The notes beneath the pieces are model-generated. The model was given only the letters and a program-made list of their open reading frames with translations, made no database searches and had not been told where the DNA came from. Positions 33,874 through 43,247 of a stretch of DNA of 64,000 nt are shown piece by piece. Position numbers and translations under genes: made by a program. The stretch covers positions 1 to 64,000 of the forward strand of contig PCWG01000042.1 in NCBI GenBank assembly GCA_002787235.1, in the 5' to 3' direction. How positions within the stretch are numbered: the first letter of the stretch is position 1; every line of letters starts with the position of its first letter. The DNA comes from Nitrospinae bacterium CG11_big_fil_rev_8_21_14_0_20_45_15. GTDB taxonomy: Bacteria; Nitrospinota; Nitrospinia; Nitrospinales; VA-1.

Positions 33874-34458
33874 TTTTTCCTCTTCTCAACTAAATATTAG
33901 AGGTAAAGCAAGCTCTGTGCCAATATCTACAATTTGTTCTGTCAAAGATATAAATACCCTTAAATTAAGAACTATTGGAGAGCTTCTCTTCCTAACTGGA
34001 TAATTGAGATGGATGCGTACGTCAACGTTTAACAATTAATTGACGACATATTTTAACACAGTCAATAACTAAAAACTATTCAATTACTTAACGTCAATTG
34101 GGAGGGTTTTCTGAATAAAATTATAGTTTTGTTTTATTTTAAGGCATTTACCAGTCACGTTGCCCTTTTAAGTCGCATTAATGGCCAATGGAGAATGTTG
34201 CACTGTGTTCGTGTTTGCACAATTTAAATTTTATAAAATGTTTAAATATATATAGTTATGAGTTTTATTGCTGAAAAAAATATTTTTGGAGTCCTGTTGG
34301 TACGGGCCTTGTAAAGGTTGAACTGAGTGCCTGATTTTTTAGGCGATGTGTTGTCGATTATAAAATCATCGGCGAATTCAATGAGATGCTGAAGTTTCTC
34401 TTTGGAGGCGTCAGAATGCAATGCAGTTCAATCATTATATTCAGGAATGAGGTTTCGT
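33874..34458. promoter_or_regulatory. AT-rich divergent intergenic region between fliL and amt
   Basis: About 580 bases with no gene. The inverted repeat CGTCAA/TTGACG lies at 34020-34045. A site resembling a sigma-54 promoter is at 34297-34313: TTGG at 34297-34300, ten bases, then GT at 34311-34312 (the strict -12 would be GC). This would suit an ammonium transporter gene. The sigma-54 assignment is uncertain. Confidence 0.4.
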
Positions 34459-35748
34459 ATGCTATTCGGGAAACGTTTTAAAAAGATTTCTTTGATGGTT
34501 ATTTTTTTAATTTCTTTAGCGATTCCGGTACATGCTGAAGAGACAGCAAAGATCAATTTTGCAGACACGGCCTGGATCATGGTCTCCTCGGCATTGGTCA
34601 TGCTTATGCTTCCTGGGCTGGCTTTGTTTTATGGTGGCATGGTGCGTCGAAAGAATGTGCTTTCTACAATCATGCAAAGTTTTGTCCCGTTAGGAGTCAT
34701 CACAATTCAATGGGTATTTTTTGGCTATTCGCTGGCATTTGGTGAGGATATCGGTAACTTCATTGGTGGATTGGACAAGGCCTTTTTATCCGGCATGGAT
34801 ATGCACACCGTCAATGGTACCATTCCAGCTTTTCTTTTCTGTATGTTTCAGTTGATGTTTGCCATCATCACGGTGGCTTTGATCAGTGGAGGGATTGCAG
34901 AACGCATCGAATTCAAGGCATACATTGTCTTTATAGTGGTTTGGTCCACTGTGGTTTATGACCCTATTTGCCATTGGGTCTGGGGTGGTGGGTGGTTAGG
35001 GGATATGGGTGCACTTGATTTTGCAGGGGGTACGGTGGTGCATATTTCCTCGGGTGTTGCCGCTTTGGCTGCGGCTTTAGCTCTGAAAACGCGTAAAGGT
35101 TTTCCCGGTAGATTGATGATTCCACACAGTTTGCCATTCACATTATTGGGGGCGGGTCTTTTGTGGTTTGGTTGGTTTGGTTTCAATGCAGGTAGCGCAT
35201 TGGGTGCTAACGAATCGGCGGTTCTTGCATTCACAAATACTCAGATCGCATCGGGAGCGGGTATGTTGGGATGGATGGGTATGGAGTATTTTAAAATGGG
35301 TAAAGCCAGTGCTTTAGGTGCGGCTTCGGGTGTAATCGCTGGGCTGGTCGGTATCACGCCTGCGGCTGGTTTTGTTGAACCTTTATGGGCAATGGTCATA
35401 GGCGTGGTTGCGGGTGTTGTGTGTTACCTTGCCGTGATTGTTAAAATGAGAATGGGCTACGACGATTCTCTTGATGCGTTTGGTATCCATGGCGTGGGTG
35501 GTATCTGGGGAGCTCTGGCTACGGGATTGTTTGTTACTGTTGGCGGTTCAGGAATGTTGGCCGGAAATTTCAAACAAGTGGGTATTCAGCTTGTTGGGAT
35601 AGCCGCCGCGGCTATTTACTCTTTTGTAGTTACTTATGCCCTTGTTGTGTTGATTGAAAAAACGATGGGATTCCGGGTAAATGCTGAGTCGGAGGAAGTA
35701 GGGCTGGATAATTCTCAGCATGGAGAAACTGGTTACAATCTCGTTTGA
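34459..35748 (+). CDS. amt: Ammonium transporter Amt
   Basis: About 429 residues. ATG at 34459 has GAGG at 34449-34452. A signal-peptide-like N-terminus (LMVIFLISLAIPVHA) precedes the first of about eleven membrane segments. DTAWIMVSSALVMLMLPGLALFYGGMVR, FGYSLAFGEDIGNF and FGIHGVGGIWGAL are diagnostic Amt/MEP/Rh blocks, and the pore His residues lie in FGIHG and GTVVHI. It takes up ammonium, which nitrite oxidisers need for assimilation. No glnK is adjacent. Confidence 0.96.
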   Translation: MLFGKRFKKISLMVIFLISLAIPVHAEETAKINFADTAWIMVSSALVMLMLPGLALFYGGMVRRKNVLSTIMQSFVPLGVITIQWVFFGYSLAFGEDIGNFIGGLDKAFLSGMDMHTVNGTIPAFLFCMFQLMFAIITVALISGGIAERIEFKAYIVFIVVWSTVVYDPICHWVWGGGWLGDMGALDFAGGTVVHISSGVAALAAALALKTRKGFPGRLMIPHSLPFTLLGAGLLWFGWFGFNAGSALGANESAVLAFTNTQIASGAGMLGWMGMEYFKMGKASALGAASGVIAGLVGITPAAGFVEPLWAMVIGVVAGVVCYLAVIVKMRMGYDDSLDAFGIHGVGGIWGALATGLFVTVGGSGMLAGNFKQVGIQLVGIAAAAIYSFVVTYALVVLIEKTMGFRVNAESEEVGLDNSQHGETGYNLV

Positions 35749-35961
35749 TCGTTTTAATTCATGCTGGCTTTCAGGGTTTTGTCTTAAAGCGAGAACCGAA
35801 TGTTTAGGACTTGACCCAATTATTATGAATGTGAAATTTACACATGAGTTTGTTTTTTAGGTTGACAGATTATTTCTTTCTAATAGACTCCGCAGTCATC
35901 AATCAAATTTGAATTTTTTTTCACATAACAGAAGTTAATACTTTGTAATGGAGGAGGGTCC

Positions 35962-37131
35962 ATGAAGAAGTTTTTTATTTTTAGTTCACTGGCGGTACTT
36001 TTACTGGTTTCTAACAGGACAAGCTTGGTTTGGGCGGAGTCTCTGCCGGATATTTTTAAAGGCATGGAGATTCATGGTTTTGCATCGACATCCTATAATT
36101 ACAATTTCAATAATCCGGTAACAATTGCCAATGGCAACACGACAAACCGGGTTTATGATCGGGATTCCAATACCTTTAAATTTGACAGTGGCGAACTTGT
36201 TTTTTTAAAGGACACTCCCAACATTGGTGATATTGGTTTCAGGACCGACTTGAATTATGGCAACAGTGTTCCTACCGTCAATGCCGCAAATGGCCTGACA
36301 GGTGCCGGAGTGGGATTGCGGGATGATTTCGATGTTCAGCAGGGTTATGTCTCCTACAATGCACCCGTTGGCAACGGATTACAAATCGACATGGGAAAAT
36401 TTGTTACTCACGTCGGTGCTGAGGTGATCCAGGGTCACGATGGTTTCAACTACAATTTTTCCAGATCTTTTATGTTTGGTCTGGGCGGGCCTTTTGTACA
36501 TACGGGGATTCGCACCCGTTATGCACCGAGCGAAAATCTATCTCTTTTGCTCATGATTTCAAATGATCCACTCGGAGATGATGTGGATAACAACAATGAC
36601 AAAGCCTATGGTGCTCAAGTGGGCTATAAGTGTGACGAGAATGTTTCCGTCTTGTTGAACTGGGTGGGAGGAAACAGAAGCATCGGTGTCAATAACAATT
36701 CCTGGATGAGTCTATGGGATATGGTTGTTGATATCAGTTTGACAGATAAAACCCTGCTACAGGTAGATGTCGATTATGCTGTTCAGGACGCTGTTTCCAA
36801 TGTTGTATTGGGTCGTGATTCAAATTGGTGGGGAATTTCTACCATTGTGCGTCACGATTACAACAAATGGTTTTCGATCAATGCCAGAGCCGAATATTTC
36901 AGTGATGTGGATGGCACACAAACGAGTCTGGGAACAGTGAACAATCGTACCGCAGGGCAACAGTTATGGGAATTCACACTCACTCCCGAACTCAGAATCC
37001 AGCAGAATCTTGTGGTCCGATTTGAGTACCGTCACGACCAGTCCACACGTTTTGCTTTTAGGGATACAAATAACAACGTGCTGAATTCTTCGCAAGACAC
37101 GGTAGCGGCAAATGCGTTGTTTTACTTTTAA
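35962..37131 (+). CDS. Outer-membrane beta-barrel porin (BBP2/OmpL-like)
   Basis: 389 residues. A signal peptide (FFIFSSLAVLLLVSNRTSLVWA) is followed by IHGFASTSYNYNFNNP, DSGELVFLKDTP and repeated beta-strand segments such as DVQQGYVSYNAPVG and DMGKFVTHVGAEVIQG, and a C-terminal Phe. This fits the BBP2 porin family. GGAGGAGGG precedes the ATG. It lies directly after amt, so it may let ammonium or other solutes through the outer membrane (inference). Confidence 0.88.
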   Translation: MKKFFIFSSLAVLLLVSNRTSLVWAESLPDIFKGMEIHGFASTSYNYNFNNPVTIANGNTTNRVYDRDSNTFKFDSGELVFLKDTPNIGDIGFRTDLNYGNSVPTVNAANGLTGAGVGLRDDFDVQQGYVSYNAPVGNGLQIDMGKFVTHVGAEVIQGHDGFNYNFSRSFMFGLGGPFVHTGIRTRYAPSENLSLLLMISNDPLGDDVDNNNDKAYGAQVGYKCDENVSVLLNWVGGNRSIGVNNNSWMSLWDMVVDISLTDKTLLQVDVDYAVQDAVSNVVLGRDSNWWGISTIVRHDYNKWFSINARAEYFSDVDGTQTSLGTVNNRTAGQQLWEFTLTPELRIQQNLVVRFEYRHDQSTRFAFRDTNNNVLNSSQDTVAANALFYF

Positions 37132-37156
37132 CGATTAGGATTATTGTCTTCAAAAA

Positions 37157-37191
37157 AACAGCGGGGCGATGATTCGTCCCGCTGTTGTTGT
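37157..37191 (+). terminator. Terminator after the porin gene
   Basis: AACAGCGGG (37157-37165) pairs with CCCGCTGTT (37178-37186), with a T-rich tail GTTGTTTT. It starts 26 bases after the porin stop. Confidence 0.8.
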
Positions 37192-37292
37192 TTTCAATCC
37201 CACCATCCTCATTTACTCTTCTTCAAATACCACGTACAATAATCAGCCTGACAAGCCATTCATTTTTTTTTGTTGTAACTCTTGGATCCCTG

Positions 37293-37646
37293 ATGTTGAC
37301 TTTGGAACAAAACGCGACGATTTATCTGATGTTTTTGAATGGGCTTCTTTTTATGGGACTCAATTTCATTGCCAGATCGATCCTGTATCCCGGACCAAGA
37401 GGGTCGAAAAGAATAGGCTATGTATTGATCATTTCTGCCTTGTTGGTGTTTTTGCTACAGGAAGAATACACCACCTTGCTGAGCCTGCATTTCCCGCCTG
37501 AAAAAATCAGGGAAGTTTTGTTGGCAGGATTTTGCGTCCCGGTGTTTTTTCTTTCCCTTTTGTTCTACCGATTGCGACGCGGCATTCGCGAAAAGAAATC
37601 TGCAGAAAAACTTTGCAAAGATGAGGACGTTAATGGAGATCGTTGA
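37293..37646 (+). CDS. Small membrane protein, hypothetical
   Basis: 117 residues from ATG 37293. Three hydrophobic segments are visible (IYLMFLNGLLFMGLNFIARSIL, IGYVLIISALLVFLLQ, VLLAGFCVPVFFLSLLFY) before a basic tail (RLRRGIREKK). The upstream part of the frame is in the porin terminator zone and was excluded. Its end overlaps the threonine aldolase start by 14 bases. Confidence 0.5.
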   Translation: MLTLEQNATIYLMFLNGLLFMGLNFIARSILYPGPRGSKRIGYVLIISALLVFLLQEEYTTLLSLHFPPEKIREVLLAGFCVPVFFLSLLFYRLRRGIREKKSAEKLCKDEDVNGDR

Positions 37647-38667
37647 TTTGAGAAGTGACACCATCACCCACCCAACGGATAAAATGCGCTACGCAATGGC
37701 GAACGCAAAAGTGGGGGACGATGTTTTTGGAGAGGATTCTACTGTTAATGAGCTGGAAAAAAAATCAGCCGAATGTACAGGAAAAGAGGCGGGATTATTC
37801 GTTCCCAGCGGAACGATGGGAAACCTTGTGAGTTTGCTGACCCATTGTCCACGCGGAGGTGAGATGATTGTTGGTGATCAAAGCCACATTTTGTTGAACG
37901 AAGTAGGCGGCGCTTCCGCATTGGGCGGGATTCACCCGCGCACGGTCGCCAACAATCCCGATGGGACCATTGATATCAGCGTATTGGAACAAGCCATCCG
38001 ACCCAAGGATTTGCATTATCCACCGACATCCCTGATCGCGTTGGAGAACACCCACAATTATTGTCAGGGAACGCCGTTGACCGTGGAGTACAGCCAAAGT
38101 GTCGGCGACCTGGCCCGAGCACACGGATTGGCTCTTCATCTCGATGGAGCCCGGTTGTTCAATGCGGCAATTGCCTTGAAGGTGTCGGCAAAAGACTTGT
38201 CCACCCCGTTCGATTCGGTCATGTTTTGTCTTTCCAAAGGTTTGTCTGCGCCCGTAGGGTCGTTGGTTTGTGGCAGCGGCGCATTTATCAGGCAGGCGAG
38301 AAAATATAGGAAAATGGTGGGTGGCGGGATGCGTCAGTCCGGCATATTGGCGGCCGCAGGGCTTGTCGCGCTAGAGACCATGAGCGAACGTTTGATCGAC
38401 GATCATTCCAACGCCCAGACATTTGCTTTGGGAATCAGTCAAATTTCTGAAATCGAAATCGATCCGACATCCATAAAAACCAATATCGTATTTTTCAAAC
38501 TTCGAACGTCCGACCTCAAACCAGAAATCTTCTTGCGCAAAGTGGAAGAACAGGGACTGCGAATTTTGATGATGGCAGAAGGAGTCTTTCGTGCCGTTTT
38601 TCATCGGGGAATTTCCAAAGAACAAGCAGAGGAAGCTATTCTCGCGATAAAGAACTCTTTTGTTTGA
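37633..38667 (+). CDS. ltaE: Low-specificity L-threonine aldolase
   Basis: 344 residues, PLP-dependent. VDLRSDTITHPT opens the typical family start, and CLSKGLSAPVGSLV contains the PLP-binding Lys. LHLDGARLFNAAIAL is the Asp-Ala-Arg block. It cleaves threonine or allo-threonine to glycine and acetaldehyde. ATG at 37633 has GAGG at 37623-37626; an ATG at 37621 is also in frame. It overlaps the preceding membrane-protein gene by 14 bases. Confidence 0.93.
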   Translation: MEIVDLRSDTITHPTDKMRYAMANAKVGDDVFGEDSTVNELEKKSAECTGKEAGLFVPSGTMGNLVSLLTHCPRGGEMIVGDQSHILLNEVGGASALGGIHPRTVANNPDGTIDISVLEQAIRPKDLHYPPTSLIALENTHNYCQGTPLTVEYSQSVGDLARAHGLALHLDGARLFNAAIALKVSAKDLSTPFDSVMFCLSKGLSAPVGSLVCGSGAFIRQARKYRKMVGGGMRQSGILAAAGLVALETMSERLIDDHSNAQTFALGISQISEIEIDPTSIKTNIVFFKLRTSDLKPEIFLRKVEEQGLRILMMAEGVFRAVFHRGISKEQAEEAILAIKNSFV

Positions 38668-38693
38668 CAGATTCGACACGTTAAGGATAGAAT
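38664..38693 (+). promoter_or_regulatory. Sigma-70 promoter of rpoZ
   Basis: TTGACA (38664-38669), 18-base spacer, TAGAAT (38688-38693). The -35 overlaps the stop of the aldolase gene. It lies 40 bases upstream of the rpoZ ATG. Confidence 0.7.
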
Positions 38694-38732
38694 AAAGTTT
38701 TTATCACTCATTCGTTAACATAAGGCATCACC

Positions 38733-38963
38733 ATGAAAATGCAAGAAACCCTTGAGTTGGTTAAAGACGCTCAGGATGTTGTTAAAAGCCGTTATCTGCT
38801 TTGTATTTTGGTTGCACAGAGAATTCATCAACTCGAAAAAGGTGCAGAGCCGACCATTGAAGTTGACGAGACAGAATACTCATCCCCAAAAACGTTCTTT
38901 GAATTGTCATTGCGCGAAATCAATGAAGGCAATATGGATTTGGAGCAGGTGGAAGAAGCGTAA
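38733..38963 (+). CDS. rpoZ: RNA polymerase omega subunit
   Basis: 76 residues. RYLLCILVAQRIHQLEKGAEPTIE and LREINEGNMD match the conserved core of the omega subunit, which helps assemble and stabilise RNA polymerase. It starts at ATG 38733 behind AAGG and has its own promoter and terminator. Confidence 0.85.
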   Translation: MKMQETLELVKDAQDVVKSRYLLCILVAQRIHQLEKGAEPTIEVDETEYSSPKTFFELSLREINEGNMDLEQVEEA

Positions 38964-39004
38964 AGATTTCTTTCAGCTTGAATCCCATCGTTATATTGAT
39001 GCAG

Positions 39005-39028
39005 AAAGGGCTTGAAATAAGCCCTTTT
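39005..39028 (+). terminator. rpoZ terminator
   Basis: AAAGGGCTT (39005-39013) pairs with AAGCCCTTT (39019-39027) around GAAAT. The T-rich end reads TTTTCT. It lies 42 bases after the stop. Confidence 0.85.
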
Positions 39029-39190
39029 CTCCCCTGCCAAAGCTAGCACATACCTGTTTTTTAAACACAGACAGATTTGTTTCTTCAGATACTCCCCCAC
39101 CTTTTTTTTGCGGTAATACTTCTTCAATAAGTGCTAGACAAAATTAATTGGTTTTGCGACGATTCTCCCGGTCCAGGCGACGGCAGGATA

Positions 39191-39199
39191 TGCTAGAAT
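39191..39199 (+). promoter_or_regulatory. Extended -10 promoter, leaderless start for the NACHT gene
   Basis: TGCTAGAAT at 39191-39199 is an extended -10 box. The ATG is at 39209, so a start about 7 bases after the -10 gives an mRNA starting only 2-3 bases before the ATG. No ribosome site lies upstream and no -35 was found. Confidence 0.45.
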
Positions 39200-39208
39200 A
39201 CGCCTACC

Positions 39209-41590
39209 ATGGATGAATCAAACGAAAGTAAAAATCTGATATCTCGCCCTTCAATGGAGTCGCCCGTTGTTCGACCCCTTTTGGAAGAATCACAAGAATG
39301 GGTGATTGAAGTCTATCGAAGAAGATTGCAGGTTAAAATTACTGCCTGGCTGGATGCCCATTTAGGTCCGGGAAGAGGGCGAAAATCGCTCCTTCCACGT
39401 GTGCTTTTGGATGCCAATCCCGTTGCATTCAGACAAAGCCTGCAAGAGATGGTTTTCCCCACGCCTCGCGCAATCAATGAAGCTATTTGGGATTTGGGTA
39501 ATGGAAAAATTATTCTGGAATCCCCTTCTGGAACAGGAAAAACGACTTATCTGCATCGTTTGATTGAGTCATTTTTGCAAGAAGAACCGCATCCCCTTTT
39601 TCCCGTTCCGGTGTATTTCCATTTAGGTGCCCTGCCCGAAGGAGAGGGCTTTGGCCCTTTATTTGAAGAAATTTTTAAGAGCATTCGAGACATCGTCTTG
39701 TCTGAAGTTGAGGACGACCCCAGTCTGGATTTGGATGAAGCGATCCTTTTGGAAACCATTCGCTCATTAGGACGGCAAAGTAAGCTGATGTTGGCGTTGG
39801 ATGGTTTGGACCAGCTTCAATCGGAGGATCGCTTCAGAATTTATTTTGAGACATTTGTTGAAGATCAATCCTACCGAAGTAATTTTGTGATCGTTACCGC
39901 ACGCAGGCTGGATCTGGGTGCTTTGGCTACCGATTCCATTGTGCAAAGAGGAAAAGACGGTGGCTTTCAGGTTACATTTCAACCCTTGGAAGAGGGGGAC
40001 TGGAGTGCATTTGTTGGCGAACACGCTGTCAAGAATAAAAATTTACCGGCTCTTGCCAATTATTCGCCGGAATTTCTGGGAACTCCCCTGATTTTGAAAA
40101 TGATCAAAGATTTGGGAGAAGAAATTGTCGATGTAGAAACCCGGGGGCAAGTTTACCGTAAGTGGAACGATCTTCAGCGCACTGTGGACAACGAAAGCTC
40201 AAGCGACCATGAGTTTCAGCAATTGAAAGAAGTGGCCTACGAACAAGCCATTGCCTGCGAGTTTCAACGCTATGAAGAAGGGGAGTCGGGTTACCGTAGA
40301 GCGGACTCCAGACTGCCTGCAATAGTCAATAAAGAAGTGCAGTGCTCTGACTATCTGAGAGCCTTCCTGCACCAGACGCCTTACCGTTGGGAATATCGTC
40401 ACCCCTCTTTTCAAGAATATTTTTCGGCATTGCAACTTGCGGATGACCCAGAATGGCAGAAGATCGTTCGCGAACGATGTCGAGATTTTAAATGGGAAGA
40501 GACGATCAAATTTTTAGCAGGGATGGTTCCCGCGAACGAATTGTTCGATATTCTTTTGGAAGAAGGCGCGATTTTTCTTGCCGGAAATTCCATTCGTGAG
40601 GCTCCTGAACTGAGCGAAGACCGGGCACTGCTCATCGGTCAATTATTGAAATACCAATGCAAAGAAGAATTTCCGCAATTTACCAAGTGCCGTTTGATTT
40701 CGGTAGAGAATGTTTTGGAAAAACACGATCCCTCTGCATTGAAGACATTGACCCAGCGATTGCTCAAACGCGAGCATCGTGACAGCCGGATTTTATATGC
40801 CGTCATCGAGCTCTTACTGGCACTGCATAAAATGGACTGGCTTGAAATCGTAGATAGCCAGAATTTCGCAAAACTCAAAACCATTCCAGAAATGGCAGAG
40901 TTTCTTTCCGAATGCACCCAGTCGCAAAATGTCGATGCAAAAGTTATTCGTCGCTGGGCGGAGATGGTCACCATCCCCGAAGGGAAGTTCATTTATCAGG
41001 ACGAGAAAGATCCGGAAGACCAGATTCATTTGAGCGAATATTCCATAATGAAATTTCCCGTTACCAACGCACTGTACAAGGAATTTGATCCCAACAGTCG
41101 ACTGCGATTCCCAAAATATTCTTATGAGCCCGATCAACCCGTCATCGGAGTCAATTATTATGAGTCCGTTGTTTTTGCACTTTGGTCGGGAAAACGACTG
41201 CCTCTGGAGCTGGAATGGGAGAAAGCCGCCCGTGGGGTAGATGGCCGGGATTACCCTTGGGGAGAAGCCGGGGGCTATCAGACGGGTTATACGAACACTT
41301 GTGATTTTACCGTTGGGCACACCACTTCGGCGACAGAATTTGAGCGTGGGATATCTCCTTATGGTTGTTATGATATGTCTGGAAATGTTTGGGAATGGTG
41401 TGCACAAAGAGGGTCTTCCCGCCACACGACCCAAAAAACGGTGCGCGGTGGTTCCTGGTTTAATTATATGGTTTATTCCAAGTGTACTTTCAGGAATACC
41501 TTCAGTCCGGAAGAACGCCATCTGTCTGTGGGTTTTCGTTGTGTTTCCCAGCCACAGACAGAAATAGACGAAGGCGATGAAGATGAATAG
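39209..41590 (+). CDS. NACHT (STAND) NTPase with C-terminal FGE/C-type-lectin-like sensor domain
   Basis: 793 residues. The NTPase has Walker A SGTGKTTYLH (K111), Walker B LMLALDGLD (D198, D201) and a NACHT-type winged-helix end YRHPSFQEYFSALQLAD (H398). A helical linker (about 430-585) follows, then an FGE-sulfatase/SUMF1-type lectin fold: MVTIPEGKFIY, PVTNALYKEF, RLPLELEWEKAARG, GNVWEWC and a C-terminal RGGSWFN...GFRC. The end aligns without gaps to the variable surface of C-type-lectin proteins diversified by retroelements; active-site Cys of true FGE are not matched. No signal peptide, so cytoplasmic. It probably senses a ligand by the lectin end, as in conflict systems (inference). It is alone, with rpoZ before and a REC protein after. 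Confidence 0.85.
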   Translation: MDESNESKNLISRPSMESPVVRPLLEESQEWVIEVYRRRLQVKITAWLDAHLGPGRGRKSLLPRVLLDANPVAFRQSLQEMVFPTPRAINEAIWDLGNGKIILESPSGTGKTTYLHRLIESFLQEEPHPLFPVPVYFHLGALPEGEGFGPLFEEIFKSIRDIVLSEVEDDPSLDLDEAILLETIRSLGRQSKLMLALDGLDQLQSEDRFRIYFETFVEDQSYRSNFVIVTARRLDLGALATDSIVQRGKDGGFQVTFQPLEEGDWSAFVGEHAVKNKNLPALANYSPEFLGTPLILKMIKDLGEEIVDVETRGQVYRKWNDLQRTVDNESSSDHEFQQLKEVAYEQAIACEFQRYEEGESGYRRADSRLPAIVNKEVQCSDYLRAFLHQTPYRWEYRHPSFQEYFSALQLADDPEWQKIVRERCRDFKWEETIKFLAGMVPANELFDILLEEGAIFLAGNSIREAPELSEDRALLIGQLLKYQCKEEFPQFTKCRLISVENVLEKHDPSALKTLTQRLLKREHRDSRILYAVIELLLALHKMDWLEIVDSQNFAKLKTIPEMAEFLSECTQSQNVDAKVIRRWAEMVTIPEGKFIYQDEKDPEDQIHLSEYSIMKFPVTNALYKEFDPNSRLRFPKYSYEPDQPVIGVNYYESVVFALWSGKRLPLELEWEKAARGVDGRDYPWGEAGGYQTGYTNTCDFTVGHTTSATEFERGISPYGCYDMSGNVWEWCAQRGSSRHTTQKTVRGGSWFNYMVYSKCTFRNTFSPEERHLSVGFRCVSQPQTEIDEGDEDE

Positions 41591-41795
41591 GAAATAGGGA
41601 TACGAATCATTGTATTTTAAAGACTTGTGTTTTTTCAAGGTAGTTGGATTGTCTCCCTATTGAAATCTTTTATAAAATCATTATCATTAAAGCTTTAAAC
41701 TAAAGATTCCAGTTTGAATTCCGTTATGAAGAGTTGGTATCCTCTCTTTAAATTTTTTACCAGTACGTCAATAGAAACAAGAGGAGTTGTGATTC

Positions 41796-43142
41796 TTGGA
41801 CATCGCTAAAAACGCAAAAAAATTTCTTTGTATTGACGATGATCGAACGCTTCAATTGATCGTCAAACAAATATTGAACAAAGCTTTCGGCCCCCAGATA
41901 CTGGAATGCTACCAAGCCGTAACGGGTGAGGAAGGGATTGCGATGATTCAGGACATCTTGCCGGATATCATTCTTTGTGATATCCAAATGCCAGGAATCG
42001 ATGGATTCGAAGTTTGCAAAAAAATTCGGCAGATACAACCTCATTGCGCGGTAATTTTGATGTCGGCATACGATGCCGAAAGTGACAATGCCATCAAAGC
42101 CAGTGAAGTCGGTGCCGATGCCTACCTGTCAAAGCCATTAAAAAAGGGAGAATTGCTGTTCATTACCAATTTTGTAATGCGCGTTGCTCATCTGAACGAC
42201 GCGCTTTACGAGAAAAATTGTCAAATGGAGCATTCTCTGGATCAGCTCAAGAAATTCCATCAAAAACTGGCCACTCTGAATGATGAATTGATTTCCGACA
42301 AGCGCAGGTTGGGTGCCAGCCTCAGAGACATGACGGAATTGAACAAACAGATGGAAGAAAAAAATGCGCAAATTTCTTCGATGGTAGATGAGCTGGCGGA
42401 TCGATCCGAGTCTACAGTGGGTTTATTGGCGAGTATTATTGAACTCAACCAATCGGGGCATCGGGGTCATTCCGAGAGAGTAGCAAATTCGTCGGGGTAT
42501 ATTGCCGAGAAGATGGGATTGACCGATTACCAAATTCGCAACATCAAAACCGCCGCAAGATTGCACGAATTGGGCATCGTCGCGCTTCCCTCAGTGGAAA
42601 AAAAAGAGGAAGCGGCAGACGAAGCAAAAGGCCGAATTTTTTCCAATCATCCACTGGTAGGGGAAATGCTGCTGAAAGGATTTCCTGGATTTGAACTGAT
42701 AGCAGACATCATACGTCATTTGCATGAAAATGTAGACGGCTCCGGCTCTCCCGATGGTTTGTATGGAGACAGAATCCCTGTAGGAGCGCGAATTATTTCC
42801 GCCGCAAGTTATTACGATCACGTCAATGTGAGTAATCCCGAACTGTCTCCAGCGCAAGTATTGGAGAAGATGGAACAGAAAGCCGGGATTATTTTTGATG
42901 AAACAGCCTTGGCGCATCTCAGTCAATATGCTCTTTCTCAGGACGATTCGGGTGAAGAAAAGACTTTGGATTGCACCGTATTCACCCTCGCGGATGGGAT
43001 GGAACTTGCTTCAGATATTTTCTCAAAATCAGGGATCAATTTGCTTCGCAAGGGAACGATTGTAAATTCAGAAATTTTGACCAAACTTTTAAAGTTTCAC
43101 AATGTAGACCCGATCGCAGGGACCATTAAAGTCAAACAATAG
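41796..43142 (+). CDS. Response regulator with degenerate HD-GYP output domain
   Basis: 448 residues. REC domain (about 9-125) with DDD acidic cluster and phospho-acceptor D62 in ILCDIQMPG, followed by a coiled coil (about 140-205) and an HD-GYP domain. Key changes are seen: the HD pair is HE (H257-E258, RLHELG), and GYP reads GSP in HENVDGSGSPDGL; the RGHSERVA helix is kept. Normal HD-GYP proteins degrade cyclic-di-GMP. This one may be inactive or altered. Its start is TTG at 41796 with GAGGAG at 41781-41786. No kinase is adjacent. Confidence 0.85.
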   Translation: MDIAKNAKKFLCIDDDRTLQLIVKQILNKAFGPQILECYQAVTGEEGIAMIQDILPDIILCDIQMPGIDGFEVCKKIRQIQPHCAVILMSAYDAESDNAIKASEVGADAYLSKPLKKGELLFITNFVMRVAHLNDALYEKNCQMEHSLDQLKKFHQKLATLNDELISDKRRLGASLRDMTELNKQMEEKNAQISSMVDELADRSESTVGLLASIIELNQSGHRGHSERVANSSGYIAEKMGLTDYQIRNIKTAARLHELGIVALPSVEKKEEAADEAKGRIFSNHPLVGEMLLKGFPGFELIADIIRHLHENVDGSGSPDGLYGDRIPVGARIISAASYYDHVNVSNPELSPAQVLEKMEQKAGIIFDETALAHLSQYALSQDDSGEEKTLDCTVFTLADGMELASDIFSKSGINLLRKGTIVNSEILTKLLKFHNVDPIAGTIKVKQ

Positions 43143-43247
43143 TTTTTTAGAATTTTTCAAGTAGTGGATTGAACTGATCTTGTAGCGGATTTTAATTTTG
43201 CACAGTGAAGTTACCAAATCAATCGAGGCACTCAATAGTATAGGCTT

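Noticed and set aside
41440-41570. Diversity-generating retroelement target with template
   Set aside because: The C-terminal alignment is suggestive, but no second copy of the sequence and no reverse transcriptase was seen in the window.
39209-41590. Active formylglycine-generating enzyme domain
   Set aside because: The Cys pair expected after RGGS is not in position, so a binding role is more likely.
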